Shown one piece after another: positions 17,149 through 27,260 of a stretch of DNA of 64,000 nucleotides. A program made the translations under genes and the position numbers. The notes under the pieces are model-generated. The model had not been told where the DNA came from and ran no database searches. It saw only the letters and a list, made by a program, of their open reading frames with translations. Source of the stretch: CAVPFA01 sp963703655 (lineage in GTDB: Bacteria; Actinomycetota; Acidimicrobiia; Acidimicrobiales; Bog-793); the NCBI GenBank assembly GCA_963703655.1, contig CAVPFA010000003.1, forward strand, positions 434,001 to 498,000. Reading direction: 5' to 3'. Every line of letters starts with the position of its first letter. The first letter of the stretch is position 1.

Positions 17149-17877
17149 ATGCGCGTTGAATGGGGACAACACAGCCGCACTGAAGTCGCTCGAGCGTTTG
17201 CTGCCGGGGCTATAGCTGCTGTCGCCATCGGTTCTCTAGAGCAGCATGGAGATCATCTTCCGACCGATACCGATTCCTTCCTCGCAGCAGCAGCGACCAG
17301 GCAGGCCGCCGATCGTGCGCAGAGTCAGATCGTTGAGCTCCCCCCCGTCCCGTACGGCGTCTCCTCTTACCACGCTCGATTCGGTGGCACTGCCTTCTTG
17401 AGTGGCCGCACGCTTCTTTCAGTCATGTGCGACATCTGCGATAGCATCGGTCTCGCGGGAGCCCGAGGAGTAGTCATCGTCAATGGTCACGGCGGGAATG
17501 AGGGCCTCCTTAGTGCAGTCTCACAAGAGTGCAGCCGCGATGGTTTCGCCGTCGCATCGTTGAGTTATTGGCAGGTGGCACCAGCGGACGCTGAACGCCT
17601 GTTTTGTGTCGATCAGGGCTCGCTGGGTCATGCCGGGCAGGCCGAAACCTCACTTATGCTGGCCCTGCGCGACGACTTGGTGCTTGGAGACTCTTTCGCC
17701 TTCGAGCCCGGCGAGAGGGAGTTCTTGCCCATGTCGCATCTGCTTGGCAGGTCTGGCGTAGTTGGGAACCCGACAGCGGCATCGGCACTCATCGGGCAGA
17801 ACTTCTTCGAGGCCGTCGTGATTGGGCTTACGAAGTATCTCGACTCCTTCGCATCCCACATTACTGGTGGCGGCTGA
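17149..17877 (+). CDS. Creatininase-family amidohydrolase, copy 1
   Basis: The 242-aa metal-dependent hydrolase has SLEQHGDHLPTDTD near residue 27 (Glu, His and Asp metal ligands), VNGHGGN near residue 105 and GHAGQAETS near 165, all characteristic of the family. Members open creatinine or other cyclic amides and lactone-like rings, so the substrate is open. The ATG at 17149 is chosen over the TTG at 17143. It is divergent from the FadR-type regulator and convergent with the enolase-superfamily gene 16 bases downstream. A paralogue lies at 27261-28013. Confidence 0.88.
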   Translation: MRVEWGQHSRTEVARAFAAGAIAAVAIGSLEQHGDHLPTDTDSFLAAAATRQAADRAQSQIVELPPVPYGVSSYHARFGGTAFLSGRTLLSVMCDICDSIGLAGARGVVIVNGHGGNEGLLSAVSQECSRDGFAVASLSYWQVAPADAERLFCVDQGSLGHAGQAETSLMLALRDDLVLGDSFAFEPGEREFLPMSHLLGRSGVVGNPTAASALIGQNFFEAVVIGLTKYLDSFASHITGGG

Positions 17878-17893
17878 GGCCGCTGCTTCGAGG

Positions 17894-19009
17894 TCAGCGC
17901 AGCTGAAATCTGCGCAGGGCCTGCGTGTCGAGCGTGACGCCAAGGCCGGCGGCTGTTGGAACCAACGCATTGCCGCCTTCGATAATTATCTCCTCGGTGA
18001 TCAAGTCATCAGCACGAAAGATGGTGCCGACCATGTCGCTCGGCAAGGTGCATGTTCGAGCAGCCGCAGCCGCATGAAGATGTGCAGCGGTTCTTATTCC
18101 GAGGTCGACTCCGCTCCCGTGCCAACAGGAAATTCCCATCTGACTAGCAAGCCACGACGTCCGGACGAAGGTGGACATCGGCCCGTAGAGATTGAGGTAA
18201 TCAACGGCACCCTCTGCCACAGCGACGAGCGTCGTGTGGGCCGAACTGATATGGATAGCAACAGGGATCGGTGACTCCTTCCGCAGTCGCACGTAGGAAT
18301 CTAATGCCCCCGCCCAGGGAATGGGGTCTTCCATAACGGTGACCGGAAAGCCTGCCAGCGACTCAGCAACTAGCAATGCTCGGTCATAAGTGCGAAATCG
18401 GTAGTTCGCGTCGATAGTGATCCCGAAGTTCTCGCCGCCTGCGACGCCGATCTCGATGACGCCCGCCCTGACAGGATCGTCATTCTCAACATACTCGACG
18501 CCGTCACCGCCTGATAGTGCCGCTTTAATCTTGATGCTGCTGAATCCCCTGGCGACGCCTTCGCGGGCCCGATCACCAAGCTCAGTCGGACTCTGCCTCG
18601 TTGCCCAGTAGCTGAGAGGGACCCGATCACGGACGGCGCCGCCGAGCAATACCGACGCAGGTATGTTCCAGACCTTGCCAAGCAGATCGAGAATCGCCAT
18701 CTCGAACGTTTCGTAATCGGCTCTAGGAGGTAGAGGGAGGTCAAACGGCGCGAACGTTCGTGGGTCTTTGCCGACCAGGAAGGCGATACCAGCATCGATG
18801 TCAGCCTCGGGTTCACCGCGCAGACTCTCTCCTAGGCCCTCGCACCCTGCATCAGTATTGATACGTATGATCCATTTCGGCACTTGGTCGAAGTTTGAAA
18901 GGCAGACCTCACCGACATGCGATCCCTCGGCCCACCTACCCGTTCGCTGGAGCACCCCCTCTCGACACGGTACAACGACCTGCCACTTGTCCACGCTGGT
19001 TATTCTCAT
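17894..19009 (-). CDS. Enolase-superfamily (mandelate racemase/muconate lactonising-like) enzyme
   Basis: The 371-aa enzyme has the superfamily layout: an N-terminal capping domain (1-125) and a barrel with a KIKAAL lysine motif, then the three metal ligands in ITIDANYRF, VMEDPI and a later acidic/His position (AIHISSAHTT), ending in a GVDLGIRTAAHLHAAAAA block. Such enzymes abstract a proton alpha to a carboxylate, as dehydratases or racemases. The exact catalytic class cannot be set. The start ATG is at 19009, with a short shared promoter region to the divergent amidohydrolase at 19095. Confidence 0.85.
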   Translation of the reverse strand: MRITSVDKWQVVVPCREGVLQRTGRWAEGSHVGEVCLSNFDQVPKWIIRINTDAGCEGLGESLRGEPEADIDAGIAFLVGKDPRTFAPFDLPLPPRADYETFEMAILDLLGKVWNIPASVLLGGAVRDRVPLSYWATRQSPTELGDRAREGVARGFSSIKIKAALSGGDGVEYVENDDPVRAGVIEIGVAGGENFGITIDANYRFRTYDRALLVAESLAGFPVTVMEDPIPWAGALDSYVRLRKESPIPVAIHISSAHTTLVAVAEGAVDYLNLYGPMSTFVRTSWLASQMGISCWHGSGVDLGIRTAAHLHAAAAARTCTLPSDMVGTIFRADDLITEEIIIEGGNALVPTAAGLGVTLDTQALRRFQLR

Positions 19010-19094
19010 GGTCTCACTTTGCTGTTACCCTATGAGGTATCAGATCTCAGGACTGTAACAGAGCTCAGCCTTCCTCAGCGAAGAGCGCCCTGAC

Positions 19095-19934
19095 GTGATC
19101 GTCGACACGCACACTCACCTTTGGGCCGGCTCTCACCTTGGGGAGCCGTTTCGATCTGAAATCAGAGGCTCTGGAGGTGCTCGAGTCGAGGTCACTAGCG
19201 AGCCGACTGATCATCTCGTGGGCACCTCCGCAGCCGACGTGATCTTCGTCCTCGGCTTTAGCGCTAGTCACATCGGCGTAGTCGTACCGAACGACTACAT
19301 CGCCGACTATGTCCGGCAACACCCGCACCGGTTGATCGGATATGCGAGTGTCGACCCGATCCGGTCGGACGCTCTGGAAGAGTTCGAGCGTGCCACTAGA
19401 GACCTTGGCCTCAAGGGTCTCAAACTGGCTCCGGCATATCAAAACTGTCATCCTCTCGACGATCGACTAATGCGGCTCTATCAACGTGCTGAAGAGCTAG
19501 CTATCCCAGTGACCATTCACATGGGAACGACCCCACATCCCTCGGCGCCGCTCGAGTTTGGGCGGCCGATACACGTGGACGAGATTGCCCGCAGTTTTCC
19601 GAATCTCCGTTTGGTCATCGCACACGTGGCTCACCCTTGGGAACCTGAGGCTCTCGTTGTGATCCGGAAGCATCCAAATATCTACGCCGACATCTCTGCA
19701 CTCGTCTACAGACCGTTTCAGCTTTATCACACCCTTCGACTCGCTCAGGAGTATGCGGTGACAGAAAAACTCTTGTTGGGTTCAGACTTTCCCTGGGTGA
19801 CAACCCACGAGACGATTGCGGGTCTTCGAAAGTTAGTGAAGGACACACAATCTTCCTGGGTGCTCGACGAAAACCTAGTTGAGCAGTTGATCGAACGAGA
19901 TGCACTTCAGCTACTCGATCTCACTCTCGGCTGA
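19095..19934 (+). CDS. Amidohydrolase-2 family TIM-barrel hydrolase/decarboxylase
   Basis: The 279-aa protein begins with the metal-binding DTHTHLW at residues 4-10, has a LKLAPAYQ strand, a later HMGTTPH, an IAHVAHPWE and the terminal GSDFPW with the catalytic Asp. This is the amidohydrolase-related (PF04909) type that includes lactone hydrolases and metal-dependent decarboxylases. The start is a GTG. Its 3' end overlaps the convergent ATPase pseudogene by 14 bases. Together with the neighbouring enolase-type and creatininase enzymes it fits a ring-opening or lactone-handling route. Confidence 0.85.
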   Translation: MIVDTHTHLWAGSHLGEPFRSEIRGSGGARVEVTSEPTDHLVGTSAADVIFVLGFSASHIGVVVPNDYIADYVRQHPHRLIGYASVDPIRSDALEEFERATRDLGLKGLKLAPAYQNCHPLDDRLMRLYQRAEELAIPVTIHMGTTPHPSAPLEFGRPIHVDEIARSFPNLRLVIAHVAHPWEPEALVVIRKHPNIYADISALVYRPFQLYHTLRLAQEYAVTEKLLLGSDFPWVTTHETIAGLRKLVKDTQSSWVLDENLVEQLIERDALQLLDLTLG

Positions 19935-21763
19935 GTGCGCCTGATTCGACAGGCGTTGCTTCTGACTCACCCAGGGCCACGTAGTTTGAACCAACCGTAA
20001 GTCTCGGTGCGCTCTCAAGGAGTTGTCTGGTGTACTCGACTCGGGGACTGTTCATGACCTCGACCATGGTTCCGGAATCGCACAGAACTCCGCTGCGCAA
20101 CACAAGGACCCTGTCAGCAATGCTGGCGACCACCCCCAAATCGTGCGTGATGAACAGCAGAGCCAAACCATGCTGTTCCTGTAGTTCGAATAATAGATCG
20201 AGTACCACCGCCTGAACCGATACGTCCAGAGCTGACGTGATCTCGTCGCAGATCAGTAGCTCGGGACTCGCTGCGAGTGCCCGAGCGATCGCAACCCGCT
20301 GGCGTTCCCCGCCCGAGAGTTGACGGGGATAACGATTTGCCGTGCGTGTGGGGAGCCGCACCTCTTCAAGTCAGCCGAGCTACTGTGGCATCGAGTTGAG
20401 AGTGAGGCACGCCGCGCAAGAAGTGTGCCGGCCGTCCGATGGTCTGGCCGACGGTTCGTTTCGGGTTCAGCGTATCGTAGGGGTTCTGAGAGACAATCTG
20501 AACTGCCCTTCGCTGCTCGAGAGTTCGCTTCTTTACCCGATTGTCAAGGCGTTCGCCTCGGAAGCGAACTTCGCCGCTCGCCGGCACAGTAACACCGGCG
20601 ACACATGACGCGATCGTTGTCTTCCCGCTACCCGACTCCCCGACTATGGCAAGAGTCTCTCCTCGGACCATCGTGAACGAAACGTCATCGACAGCCACGT
20701 GGTCCCCAGCACGACTCCGGTAGACGGCTCGTAGCGAGCTGACAGTAAGGAACGGCATCTCAGACTGCTCGGGACTACGTACTTCTCGAGCGGCGCCGAA
20801 CGTAATCGATCCGACCCGGCGGTACTCGCGACAACGAACGGTGTGAGTCGCCGATAGCCGGACGGCCTTTGGAATCTCGTTGTCACATTCACTCACCCGC
20901 AAGCCACAACGTGGCGAGAATGGACAACCTGGTGGCCGAGCGCCGACACTGCCTGAAATGCCCGGAATGCCGCGCAAACGACGGGGCGCGGCGTGATCGG
21001 GGAGAGATTCGATAAGACCAACAGTGTACGGATGCTTGGGCCCGGCGAAGACTTCCGCTCGCAGACCTTCCTCAACGAAATGTCCGGCGTACATCACCGC
21101 CACTCTGTCAACGATAGAGGCAACAACGGCAAGGTCGTGCGAGACGTAGATCATCGCAATGCCTAGCTCGCGTCGAATGCGGTCGATCTCTCCCAATATT
21201 TCGGCCTGCGTAACTACATCGAGGCCAGTGGTCGGCTCATCCAAGACGACGACCCTGGGCTGTCCGACGAGCGCGGCGGCGATACTAATACGCTGCTGCT
21301 GACCGCCCGAGAGTTGATGCGGAAATCTTCGCTGGAAGTCGTGATCGCTGGGCAGATGCACCCTTGTCAGGATCGAAGTCACATCGCCTGCAACGTCGCG
21401 CTTCGAACTGCGCAGCCGAACGAGTGCTGACAGGTAATCGCCCACACGGATTGAGGGATTTAGAGCAGAGCCCGGATTCTGCGGCACATAAGATACGAGC
21501 CTTCCTCGAAGCTTACGCAGGTCGGGCTCGCGCATTCCGACAAGTTCTTGTCCGCCGACTCGCACGCTCCCCGTCGGTCGCTTTAAGCCTTGTAAGGAGT
21601 ATCCCAGCAGGGCAAGGGCAGTCGTTGACTTACCTGAGCCTGATTCACCGACCAGCCCGAGCACCTCCCCATCCGCGAGGCTGAAGCTTACGCCGTCTAC
21701 CACTGGGGCCCCGGACACGAGTTCGACCCGCAGGTCCTCGACTCGTACTAGCGGCTCAGGCAT
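19921..21763 (-). pseudogene. Fused double ATPase of second peptide-type importer, frameshifted
   Basis: Two open frames together make a full DppD-DppF fusion. The upstream one (21763 to about 20366) has NBD1 (GESGSGKST, SGGQQQRISIA, VVLDEP) and the first half of NBD2 (GESGSGKTT). It stops just after VARLT at a TGA. The downstream one (about 20364 to 19921) resumes with LEEVRLPTRT, then SGGERQRVAIARA and LLICDEITSALD. Removing one base in CTGACTTGA at about 20370 joins them exactly as in the intact paralogue at 43558-45372. The cause could be a real indel, a sequencing error or, less likely, programmed frameshifting. The start at 21763 overlaps the permease stop by 8 bases. Confidence 0.85.
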
Positions 21764-22679
21764 CGACCTGGTCCAACACACCTGCGGACGGAGATCCGTC
21801 GCCCAATGAGCGAGCAAAGTGATCTGCCACAAGGTTAATCGAGATAGTCAAGGCAGCAATACAGAGTGCCGGCGCGGCAACCGCCCACGGTTGAAGCATC
21901 ATTCCGACGCGATTCTCACTAATCATGAGTCCCCAGTCAGCATGTGGGGGCGGAATCCCGATGCCGAAGAAGTTCAGCGCCGCGACTAGCAAGATCGATC
22001 CGGTGAAGCGAGGGCCGGCGTCAGCCACCACCGTCCCGACAATGTTCGGCAGGATCTCTCGATAGAGCAAATAGGAAGACCGCTCGCCGCGGGCAGCCGC
22101 TGCAACCACGTAACCTCGCACAGATACGTCGAGCGTGGCTGCCCGAATTATGCGCGCAACTCCGGGCATCTGCACGACCGCGATTCCCACGATGATCGCG
22201 GACACCCCGGCGCCGAGCCCGGTAGTCAGCACGAGAAGAAACAGCAGGGCCGGAAAGGCCAGAAGCACATCCATGAGGCGCATCAGCACTTCGTCGACAG
22301 CCGACCGCGTGTAGCCGGCCACGAGACCGATGGTTCCACCGACCGCGTATGCAATCGCAGTGCTGAGAGCGGCGAGAAGCAGGAGCGTGCGGCCTCCAAC
22401 CAAGAGCCGACTCAAGACGTCCCTGCCCAGCACGTCGGTGCCGAGAGGGAACTGAGGCGTAGGCGACGAAAGTGGAATGCCCAGCAGCGCATCGGGATTA
22501 TGGGGAGCGAATTCCGGGCCGAACAATGCCACACCGAGCATGATTACAAGAACAATCAACGCTGGCGACGCGACACGCCGCCATCTTCTGCGCCGCGCCC
22601 GATGCGCACTTGATCCGTTCTTCTCAAGCGTAGCTCGCCCCGCATCCTCGGGTGATTCCGCCTTCGAAACAGTAGTCAC
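21756..22679 (-). CDS. DppC-type ABC permease, second importer
   Basis: The 307-aa permease has a 35-residue basic N-tail (RARRRRWRRV), then about six helices, LGTDVLGRDVLSR, and the EAA loop AAAARGERSSYLLYREILPN. It is close in sequence to the permease at 42725-43561 (shared ILPN, DAGPRFT and LMISENRVG blocks), so importers two and three are sister systems. It begins with GTG 10 bases after the DppB-type gene ends. Confidence 0.92.
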   Translation of the reverse strand: MTTVSKAESPEDAGRATLEKNGSSAHRARRRRWRRVASPALIVLVIMLGVALFGPEFAPHNPDALLGIPLSSPTPQFPLGTDVLGRDVLSRLLVGGRTLLLLAALSTAIAYAVGGTIGLVAGYTRSAVDEVLMRLMDVLLAFPALLFLLVLTTGLGAGVSAIIVGIAVVQMPGVARIIRAATLDVSVRGYVVAAAARGERSSYLLYREILPNIVGTVVADAGPRFTGSILLVAALNFFGIGIPPPHADWGLMISENRVGMMLQPWAVAAPALCIAALTISINLVADHFARSLGDGSPSAGVLDQVDA

Positions 22680-22689
22680 GCCACTCGTC

Positions 22690-23688
22690 CTAGAGACTAG
22701 TCCGAAGCTTCGGGATCAACATAATCACGATGACGTCAGCGACAATGTTGATACCGATATAGAAGGTCGCAATTATTATCGCCACACCGGATACGAAGGG
22801 AATGTCTCGGTTTGAGACAGCCTGCACCAGAGCTTGTCCTATGCCGGGATAATTGAAAACCGTTTCAACCACAAGCACTCCGCCAACCAGCCACTGGAGA
22901 GTGATAGCCACTACTTGAACCGTAGCCGATAAGGCGTTCCGCAGGCCGTGGCTGAACACGACCGTATGCTCGGGAACCCCCTGCAGCCTGGCCATCGTCA
23001 CATAATCCGAGGACATCACCTCAATGACGCCCGCTCGCACCATCCTCGTCGTGTAGGCGAGTCCAACCGCGACGAGCGTGGCAACGGGGAGCACCAGGAG
23101 CGTGGGCTGACTGATCGCACTCTGGTTCGGATTTAGCAGCGAGACCGGGGGGACGAGTTTCCAGTGGATCGCGAACAGGAGTGCTAACAGGGTAGCGACA
23201 ACGAACTCCGGCGTAGAGATGGCTGACAACGTCGTGATCGAGACGAACCTGTCGAAATACCCGCCCGGCCTGAGGCCACTCGTGACGCCAAGCACAAGAG
23301 CGACGGGCACGAGTACAGCAATCGTCACACCCGCCAGCCAGAGTGTGTTCGCGAACAGTGGGTGAATAAGGCTCGCGACGGGACGCTGGGCCTGCAGCGA
23401 CACGCCGAAATTCCCGTGGATCAGGCCTCCGACCCAGTCGACGTATCTCGCCAGGACCGGTCGGTCGAGACCCAACTGTCGCCGTAGCAGTGCGAGGCTC
23501 GAGGGGGTCGCATTCCGACCCAGAATCTGGCTCGCGGCGTCACCGGGGAGAATCGAGGTGCAAAAGAACACGAGAGCCGAGACACCAAAGACCAACCCAA
23601 TGCCGACTCCAACCCGCTGCACGCAGTAAGCAGGAAGCGGGTGCCTACGACGAGCAGACGAGACCCAGCCTCTCGCTCCTGATTGCAC
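22690..23688 (-). CDS. DppB-type ABC permease, second importer
   Basis: The 332-aa membrane protein shows an N-terminal helix (VGIGLVFGVSALVFFCTSILPGD), the DppB periplasmic region with DWVGGLIHGNFGVSLQAQ, the loop RLQGVPEHTVVFSHGLRNAL and a C-terminal NIVADVIVIMLIPKLR. It lies 30 bases after the binding-protein gene. It resembles the rightward gene at 41712-42728. Confidence 0.92.
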   Translation of the reverse strand: MQSGARGWVSSARRRHPLPAYCVQRVGVGIGLVFGVSALVFFCTSILPGDAASQILGRNATPSSLALLRRQLGLDRPVLARYVDWVGGLIHGNFGVSLQAQRPVASLIHPLFANTLWLAGVTIAVLVPVALVLGVTSGLRPGGYFDRFVSITTLSAISTPEFVVATLLALLFAIHWKLVPPVSLLNPNQSAISQPTLLVLPVATLVAVGLAYTTRMVRAGVIEVMSSDYVTMARLQGVPEHTVVFSHGLRNALSATVQVVAITLQWLVGGVLVVETVFNYPGIGQALVQAVSNRDIPFVSGVAIIIATFYIGINIVADVIVIMLIPKLRTSL

Positions 23689-23718
23689 CCGCGCTCCTGC
23701 GTCGATCTCGACCTCCGG

Positions 23719-25338
23719 TCAGGCCAACCAGGCAGTATTGAAGTTGTAGTTGAATAGCGACGTGTCCGGATACCGGCGTAGGCCCATGACGCGAGGCCGG
23801 GCCGCATCGATATCGGATTGGAAACCCCAAAGAATATAGCCACCTTGCTCCCAGAGGGGAACCTGTAGAGCTTTGTAGGCGGCGTTACGTTTGGTGTCAT
23901 CCAATATCCCCTGCGCCTTGATGAAGGCAGCATCCCAGGACTTGCTGTGCCACCGCGTCTCGTTGTATGCCCCCTTACTCAGAAACGCGTACGGGGCGTT
24001 GACCTCGAATGGGCCTGACCACTCCGATTGAGCAAAGGGAACCTTCAAATAGTACTCAGATGTGAAGTAGGAAGATGCAGGTACGACCTTGAGGGCGATA
24101 TTCACATTTGCCTGTTTTGCTTCTTGTGCGTAGACCTCTGCCGACTGCAACATACCCCCAACCGCGGTACTGGTGACCAGTTGAAGGTTGAGCTTCGTGT
24201 GGCCAGCGGCCTTGAGAAGGCTGCGTGCCTTATCGGGGTCGTGTGTCATTTGGGGCAGACCGTCGTTGTAGGAAGCATATCCCTTTCCGAAAAGGTCGTT
24301 CCCCGCCGTGCCGAAGCCCAGCAGCGAGTTCGTGATCAGCTGGTTGCGGTTCGCAAGGTGCCTGAGGGCAAGACGCACCCTGCTGTCATTGAAGGGCGGC
24401 CGATCCATCCGGCAATAGATCGGCACATTCTTCGTCGCGCCAGTCAGGTAGAGCTTGATCTCCGGGCTGTTGCGATACTCTTTCGCTAGGATCGGATCTA
24501 CATTCTGTATTACGTCGACCTGACCACCGAGAAGGGCCTCAAAGCGGGCTACATCATCATTGATATCGATAACTTTGATATCGCTCACATACGGAAGACC
24601 GCTTTGCCAATAGTTCGGATTACGGGAGAACGTACTTTCCTGCCCGGGCGTGAACGACTCATACTTGAAGGGCCCAGTCCCAATAGGCGAGGCGAAGTTT
24701 GTGAACCCGTTCGGGATGATCGGCATGTTGGTAGTACTCAGAAGATAGGGCAGAGTTGCAAACGGCGTCTTTAGCTGGACGTTGATGGTATGGGGATCTG
24801 GCGCCGTCGTGGTGTTCATGTCAACTATGGCAAGTAGGCTCGCAGCCTCGGCGTGATTTGCTGGATTTAGGATGTACTGCCATGTGTACAAGACATCGGC
24901 CGCGGTGAAGGGCTGTCCATTGTGGAACTCGACTCCGGGCCGAAGCTTGATGACCCAGACGGTGCCATTCGAGTTGGGCTCGATCGACATTGCTAGCGCG
25001 GGTACCGCGACTCCGCCCGTCGTACTCGAGCGCACGGTAAGAGTATCGAAAAGCTGGGCAGTCCGGCATCCCGTCGCGAAGTTGGTTTGAATGAACGGCG
25101 AAAGCGTTTCAGCCGCACCGCCGCCCACTAGGGCGACGCGCAGCATACCGCCCCGCTGGATCCGGGTTGACAAAGGGTCCTGCGAGGAACCTTCCCGAGC
25201 CTCAACCGCCAGGGCGCGCCCGACTGCACCTCGCGGCAGGCTCGCGGCGGCACCCACGGCGGCTGCACCAGCCAGGAACTGGCGGCGGGTGACGGAGCGC
25301 GAGGAACTGCTTGTGATGGGCTTCTTGTTCGGTTCCAT
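23719..25338 (-). CDS. Peptide-type extracytoplasmic binding protein, Tat-exported (second importer)
   Basis: The 539-aa SBP_bac_5 protein carries a twin-arginine signal (RRQFLAGAAAVGAA near 18-31) and family blocks NGTVWVIKLRPGVEFHNG, TAADVLYTWQYILNP and GTGPFKYESFTPG. The mature protein should be free or anchored outside the membrane; there is no lipobox cysteine. It lies 11 bases downstream of the aminotransferase gene, linking uptake to transamination or an aminomutase step. It is similar to the binding protein at 38141-39742. Confidence 0.9.
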   Translation of the reverse strand: MEPNKKPITSSSSRSVTRRQFLAGAAAVGAAASLPRGAVGRALAVEAREGSSQDPLSTRIQRGGMLRVALVGGGAAETLSPFIQTNFATGCRTAQLFDTLTVRSSTTGGVAVPALAMSIEPNSNGTVWVIKLRPGVEFHNGQPFTAADVLYTWQYILNPANHAEAASLLAIVDMNTTTAPDPHTINVQLKTPFATLPYLLSTTNMPIIPNGFTNFASPIGTGPFKYESFTPGQESTFSRNPNYWQSGLPYVSDIKVIDINDDVARFEALLGGQVDVIQNVDPILAKEYRNSPEIKLYLTGATKNVPIYCRMDRPPFNDSRVRLALRHLANRNQLITNSLLGFGTAGNDLFGKGYASYNDGLPQMTHDPDKARSLLKAAGHTKLNLQLVTSTAVGGMLQSAEVYAQEAKQANVNIALKVVPASSYFTSEYYLKVPFAQSEWSGPFEVNAPYAFLSKGAYNETRWHSKSWDAAFIKAQGILDDTKRNAAYKALQVPLWEQGGYILWGFQSDIDAARPRVMGLRRYPDTSLFNYNFNTAWLA

Positions 25339-25349
25339 GTTTTTCCTCC

Positions 25350-26741
25350 CTAAGCCTTCGCGGGGTTTCTTGTTTGAGTAGAGAACTCGCTTGCCTTGGA
25401 AGCGGTGGCTTCCTCGATTGCTATCCCTGCGGCGTGAACGAATCCGTCGATCTGCTCCGCCGTGTGCGCATAGGAGACGTGACTCCGCTTAAGATTCAGC
25501 GGAAGCTCAAAGAATCCGTGCTTCATGAGGGCTTTGCGGTAGCCAACAAACAGATCAACGTCGTTCCGGACCAGGTCGTTGTACGAGCTGACTGGTGGAT
25601 CGAGGAAGTACGTCACCCAAACAGAGCCGAATCCCGCGACGACACCGGTGATTCCGAGCTCGTCGAACAATTTGCTCAGACCTTCACGCGCACGTTCGCC
25701 GAGGGAGAAGATATGGTCGTGAACGGGCTCGCGCTGAAGCTTGTCGATTGTGGCGAGCGCGGCCGCTGCCATCGCGGGGTGCCCGTTGTAAGTCCCAGCG
25801 AAGAACACAGGCTTCCCGGGCGTTGTGCTGAACATTTCCATTAGGTCTCCGCGTCCTCCGAGGGCCCCGATCGGGTAGCCGTTTGCCATGGCCTTCCCGA
25901 TGGTTGTGAGATCAGGGACCACGCCGCAGATTTGCTGGTAGCCACCGAGCGCATGGCGGAAGCCGGTGATGACCTCGTCGAATATCAAGATGGCTCCGTG
26001 AGCGTGACAGAGTTGATGGAGACCCGCAAGAAAGCCGGGTGCTGGCAGAAGGGCGCCGACGTTATGCGGGATCGGTTCGACGATGAGCGCTGCGATTTCG
26101 CTGCCGAACTCAATAAAGGCCCGCTGAACTGCGGGGAGATCGTTGAACGCGAGAACGATGGTTGCCTCGACGGTCTCCTTCATTGATCCCGCCGACAGGG
26201 GGTCTAGGGAGCCGATGGCCTCCGGACGTGAGATGACATTCATTGCAACGGCGTCGTGCCAGCCGTGATAACAACCCTGGAATTTGACAATCAAGCGGCG
26301 ACCCGTGGCGGCCCGCGCCAACCGGATCGCGTGATACGTTGCCTCTGACCCGGTACCCGTGAGCAGAACGCGTTCGTAGCTCGGAACAAGGTCTACAAGT
26401 CTTTCGGCGAGGTCGATCTCGACGGGAGTGACTCCGACGCCGCAGAGGCCGAGTTCGCGAGACGTGGTTGCGACAGCCGAATCGACGGACGCGTCGTTAT
26501 AGCCCAGAATTGCCGTCCCGAAGGCGGCGTGGAAGTCGACGTATGAGCGCCCAGCAGTATCGATGATTCTCGAACCATCAGTGGCGGCAACGATGAGTCC
26601 CTCGAGACCTGCAATCCGCCGCTGCCCGCTATTTACACCTCCTGGAATCACTGTTTCGGATCGGCGCCAAAGGCTCGGGCTCTCCGACTGCTTGCTCAAG
26701 AACTCGTTGTCTGGACCGGTTGGAGACGCTGACACGCTCAC
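25350..26741 (-). CDS. Class III PLP aminotransferase (GSAM-like)
   Basis: The 463-aa PLP enzyme resembles glutamate-1-semialdehyde aminomutase. It has the phosphate-binding GTGSEATYHAIRLAR, the cofactor Asp in LIFDEVITGFR and the Schiff-base Lys in LTTIGKAMANG. It heads the second importer operon, so it is unlikely to be the haem-pathway enzyme; a catabolic aminotransferase acting on an imported amine or amino ketone is more likely. It starts at GTG 26741. No upstream regulator gene is found in the 519-base gap. Confidence 0.87.
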   Translation of the reverse strand: MSVSASPTGPDNEFLSKQSESPSLWRRSETVIPGGVNSGQRRIAGLEGLIVAATDGSRIIDTAGRSYVDFHAAFGTAILGYNDASVDSAVATTSRELGLCGVGVTPVEIDLAERLVDLVPSYERVLLTGTGSEATYHAIRLARAATGRRLIVKFQGCYHGWHDAVAMNVISRPEAIGSLDPLSAGSMKETVEATIVLAFNDLPAVQRAFIEFGSEIAALIVEPIPHNVGALLPAPGFLAGLHQLCHAHGAILIFDEVITGFRHALGGYQQICGVVPDLTTIGKAMANGYPIGALGGRGDLMEMFSTTPGKPVFFAGTYNGHPAMAAAALATIDKLQREPVHDHIFSLGERAREGLSKLFDELGITGVVAGFGSVWVTYFLDPPVSSYNDLVRNDVDLFVGYRKALMKHGFFELPLNLKRSHVSYAHTAEQIDGFVHAAGIAIEEATASKASEFSTQTRNPAKA

Positions 26742-27260
26742 GCCCTTACACCGAGATCGTCGCTCGCGAGGAGTTCGGCGCCTTCCGAGGAGTTAGGCGG
26801 CACGGCGTTTCCTGAGGAGAATCCCGATGGATCGCTCGAATGTCTCATAGCCGCACACCACCGATCTACGAGCGCTGCAACTCTGGCGCTGTAGGTCACC
26901 AGCGCTTGAAACAATTGGCCCAACCACTGAGCCACTGCTGGCACTCTAGATGCCGTCGCCGGACGTGTCAACTCATCGAGCCTCGGAGCAACGTCCGCGG
27001 CCGCAGGATGTCGTGCGCTAACGATGACCGGACGGCCGCGCGCTGCTTCTCGACCAGTTCCGCGTGCACCGAGGTGTTGAATGAGCAGAGGAACGGAGGA
27101 AACCCGTCGACGAGGAGCTAGATTCCGTGCGCAAGGGAACTGCCGAACTGTCTGTCTTCTCCTCCTGCGCCGGCTTGACGTCCGAGGGAGGTGGCGTCAT
27201 ACTTGCTGGATAAGAAGTCTGAGCTAGCTGCATGCTAGTTGGACCAATTCTGGGAGCCTG
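26742..27260. other. Divergent 519-base gap, possible remnant
   Basis: This stretch lies between the leftward aminotransferase operon and the rightward second creatininase. Promoters for both are expected. A minus-strand segment near 26990-27120 has protein-like content in one frame (NTSVHAELVEKQRAAVRSSL) but no start, and may be a remnant. A short palindrome TTGGACCAA lies at 27239-27247, just before the creatininase. I see no intact gene. Confidence 0.4.

Noticed and set aside
20340..20400. A prfB-like programmed frameshift
   Set aside because: The slippery context is not CTT-TGA in frame and has no clear Shine-Dalgarno-like spacer at the right distance; an indel is simpler, though not excluded.
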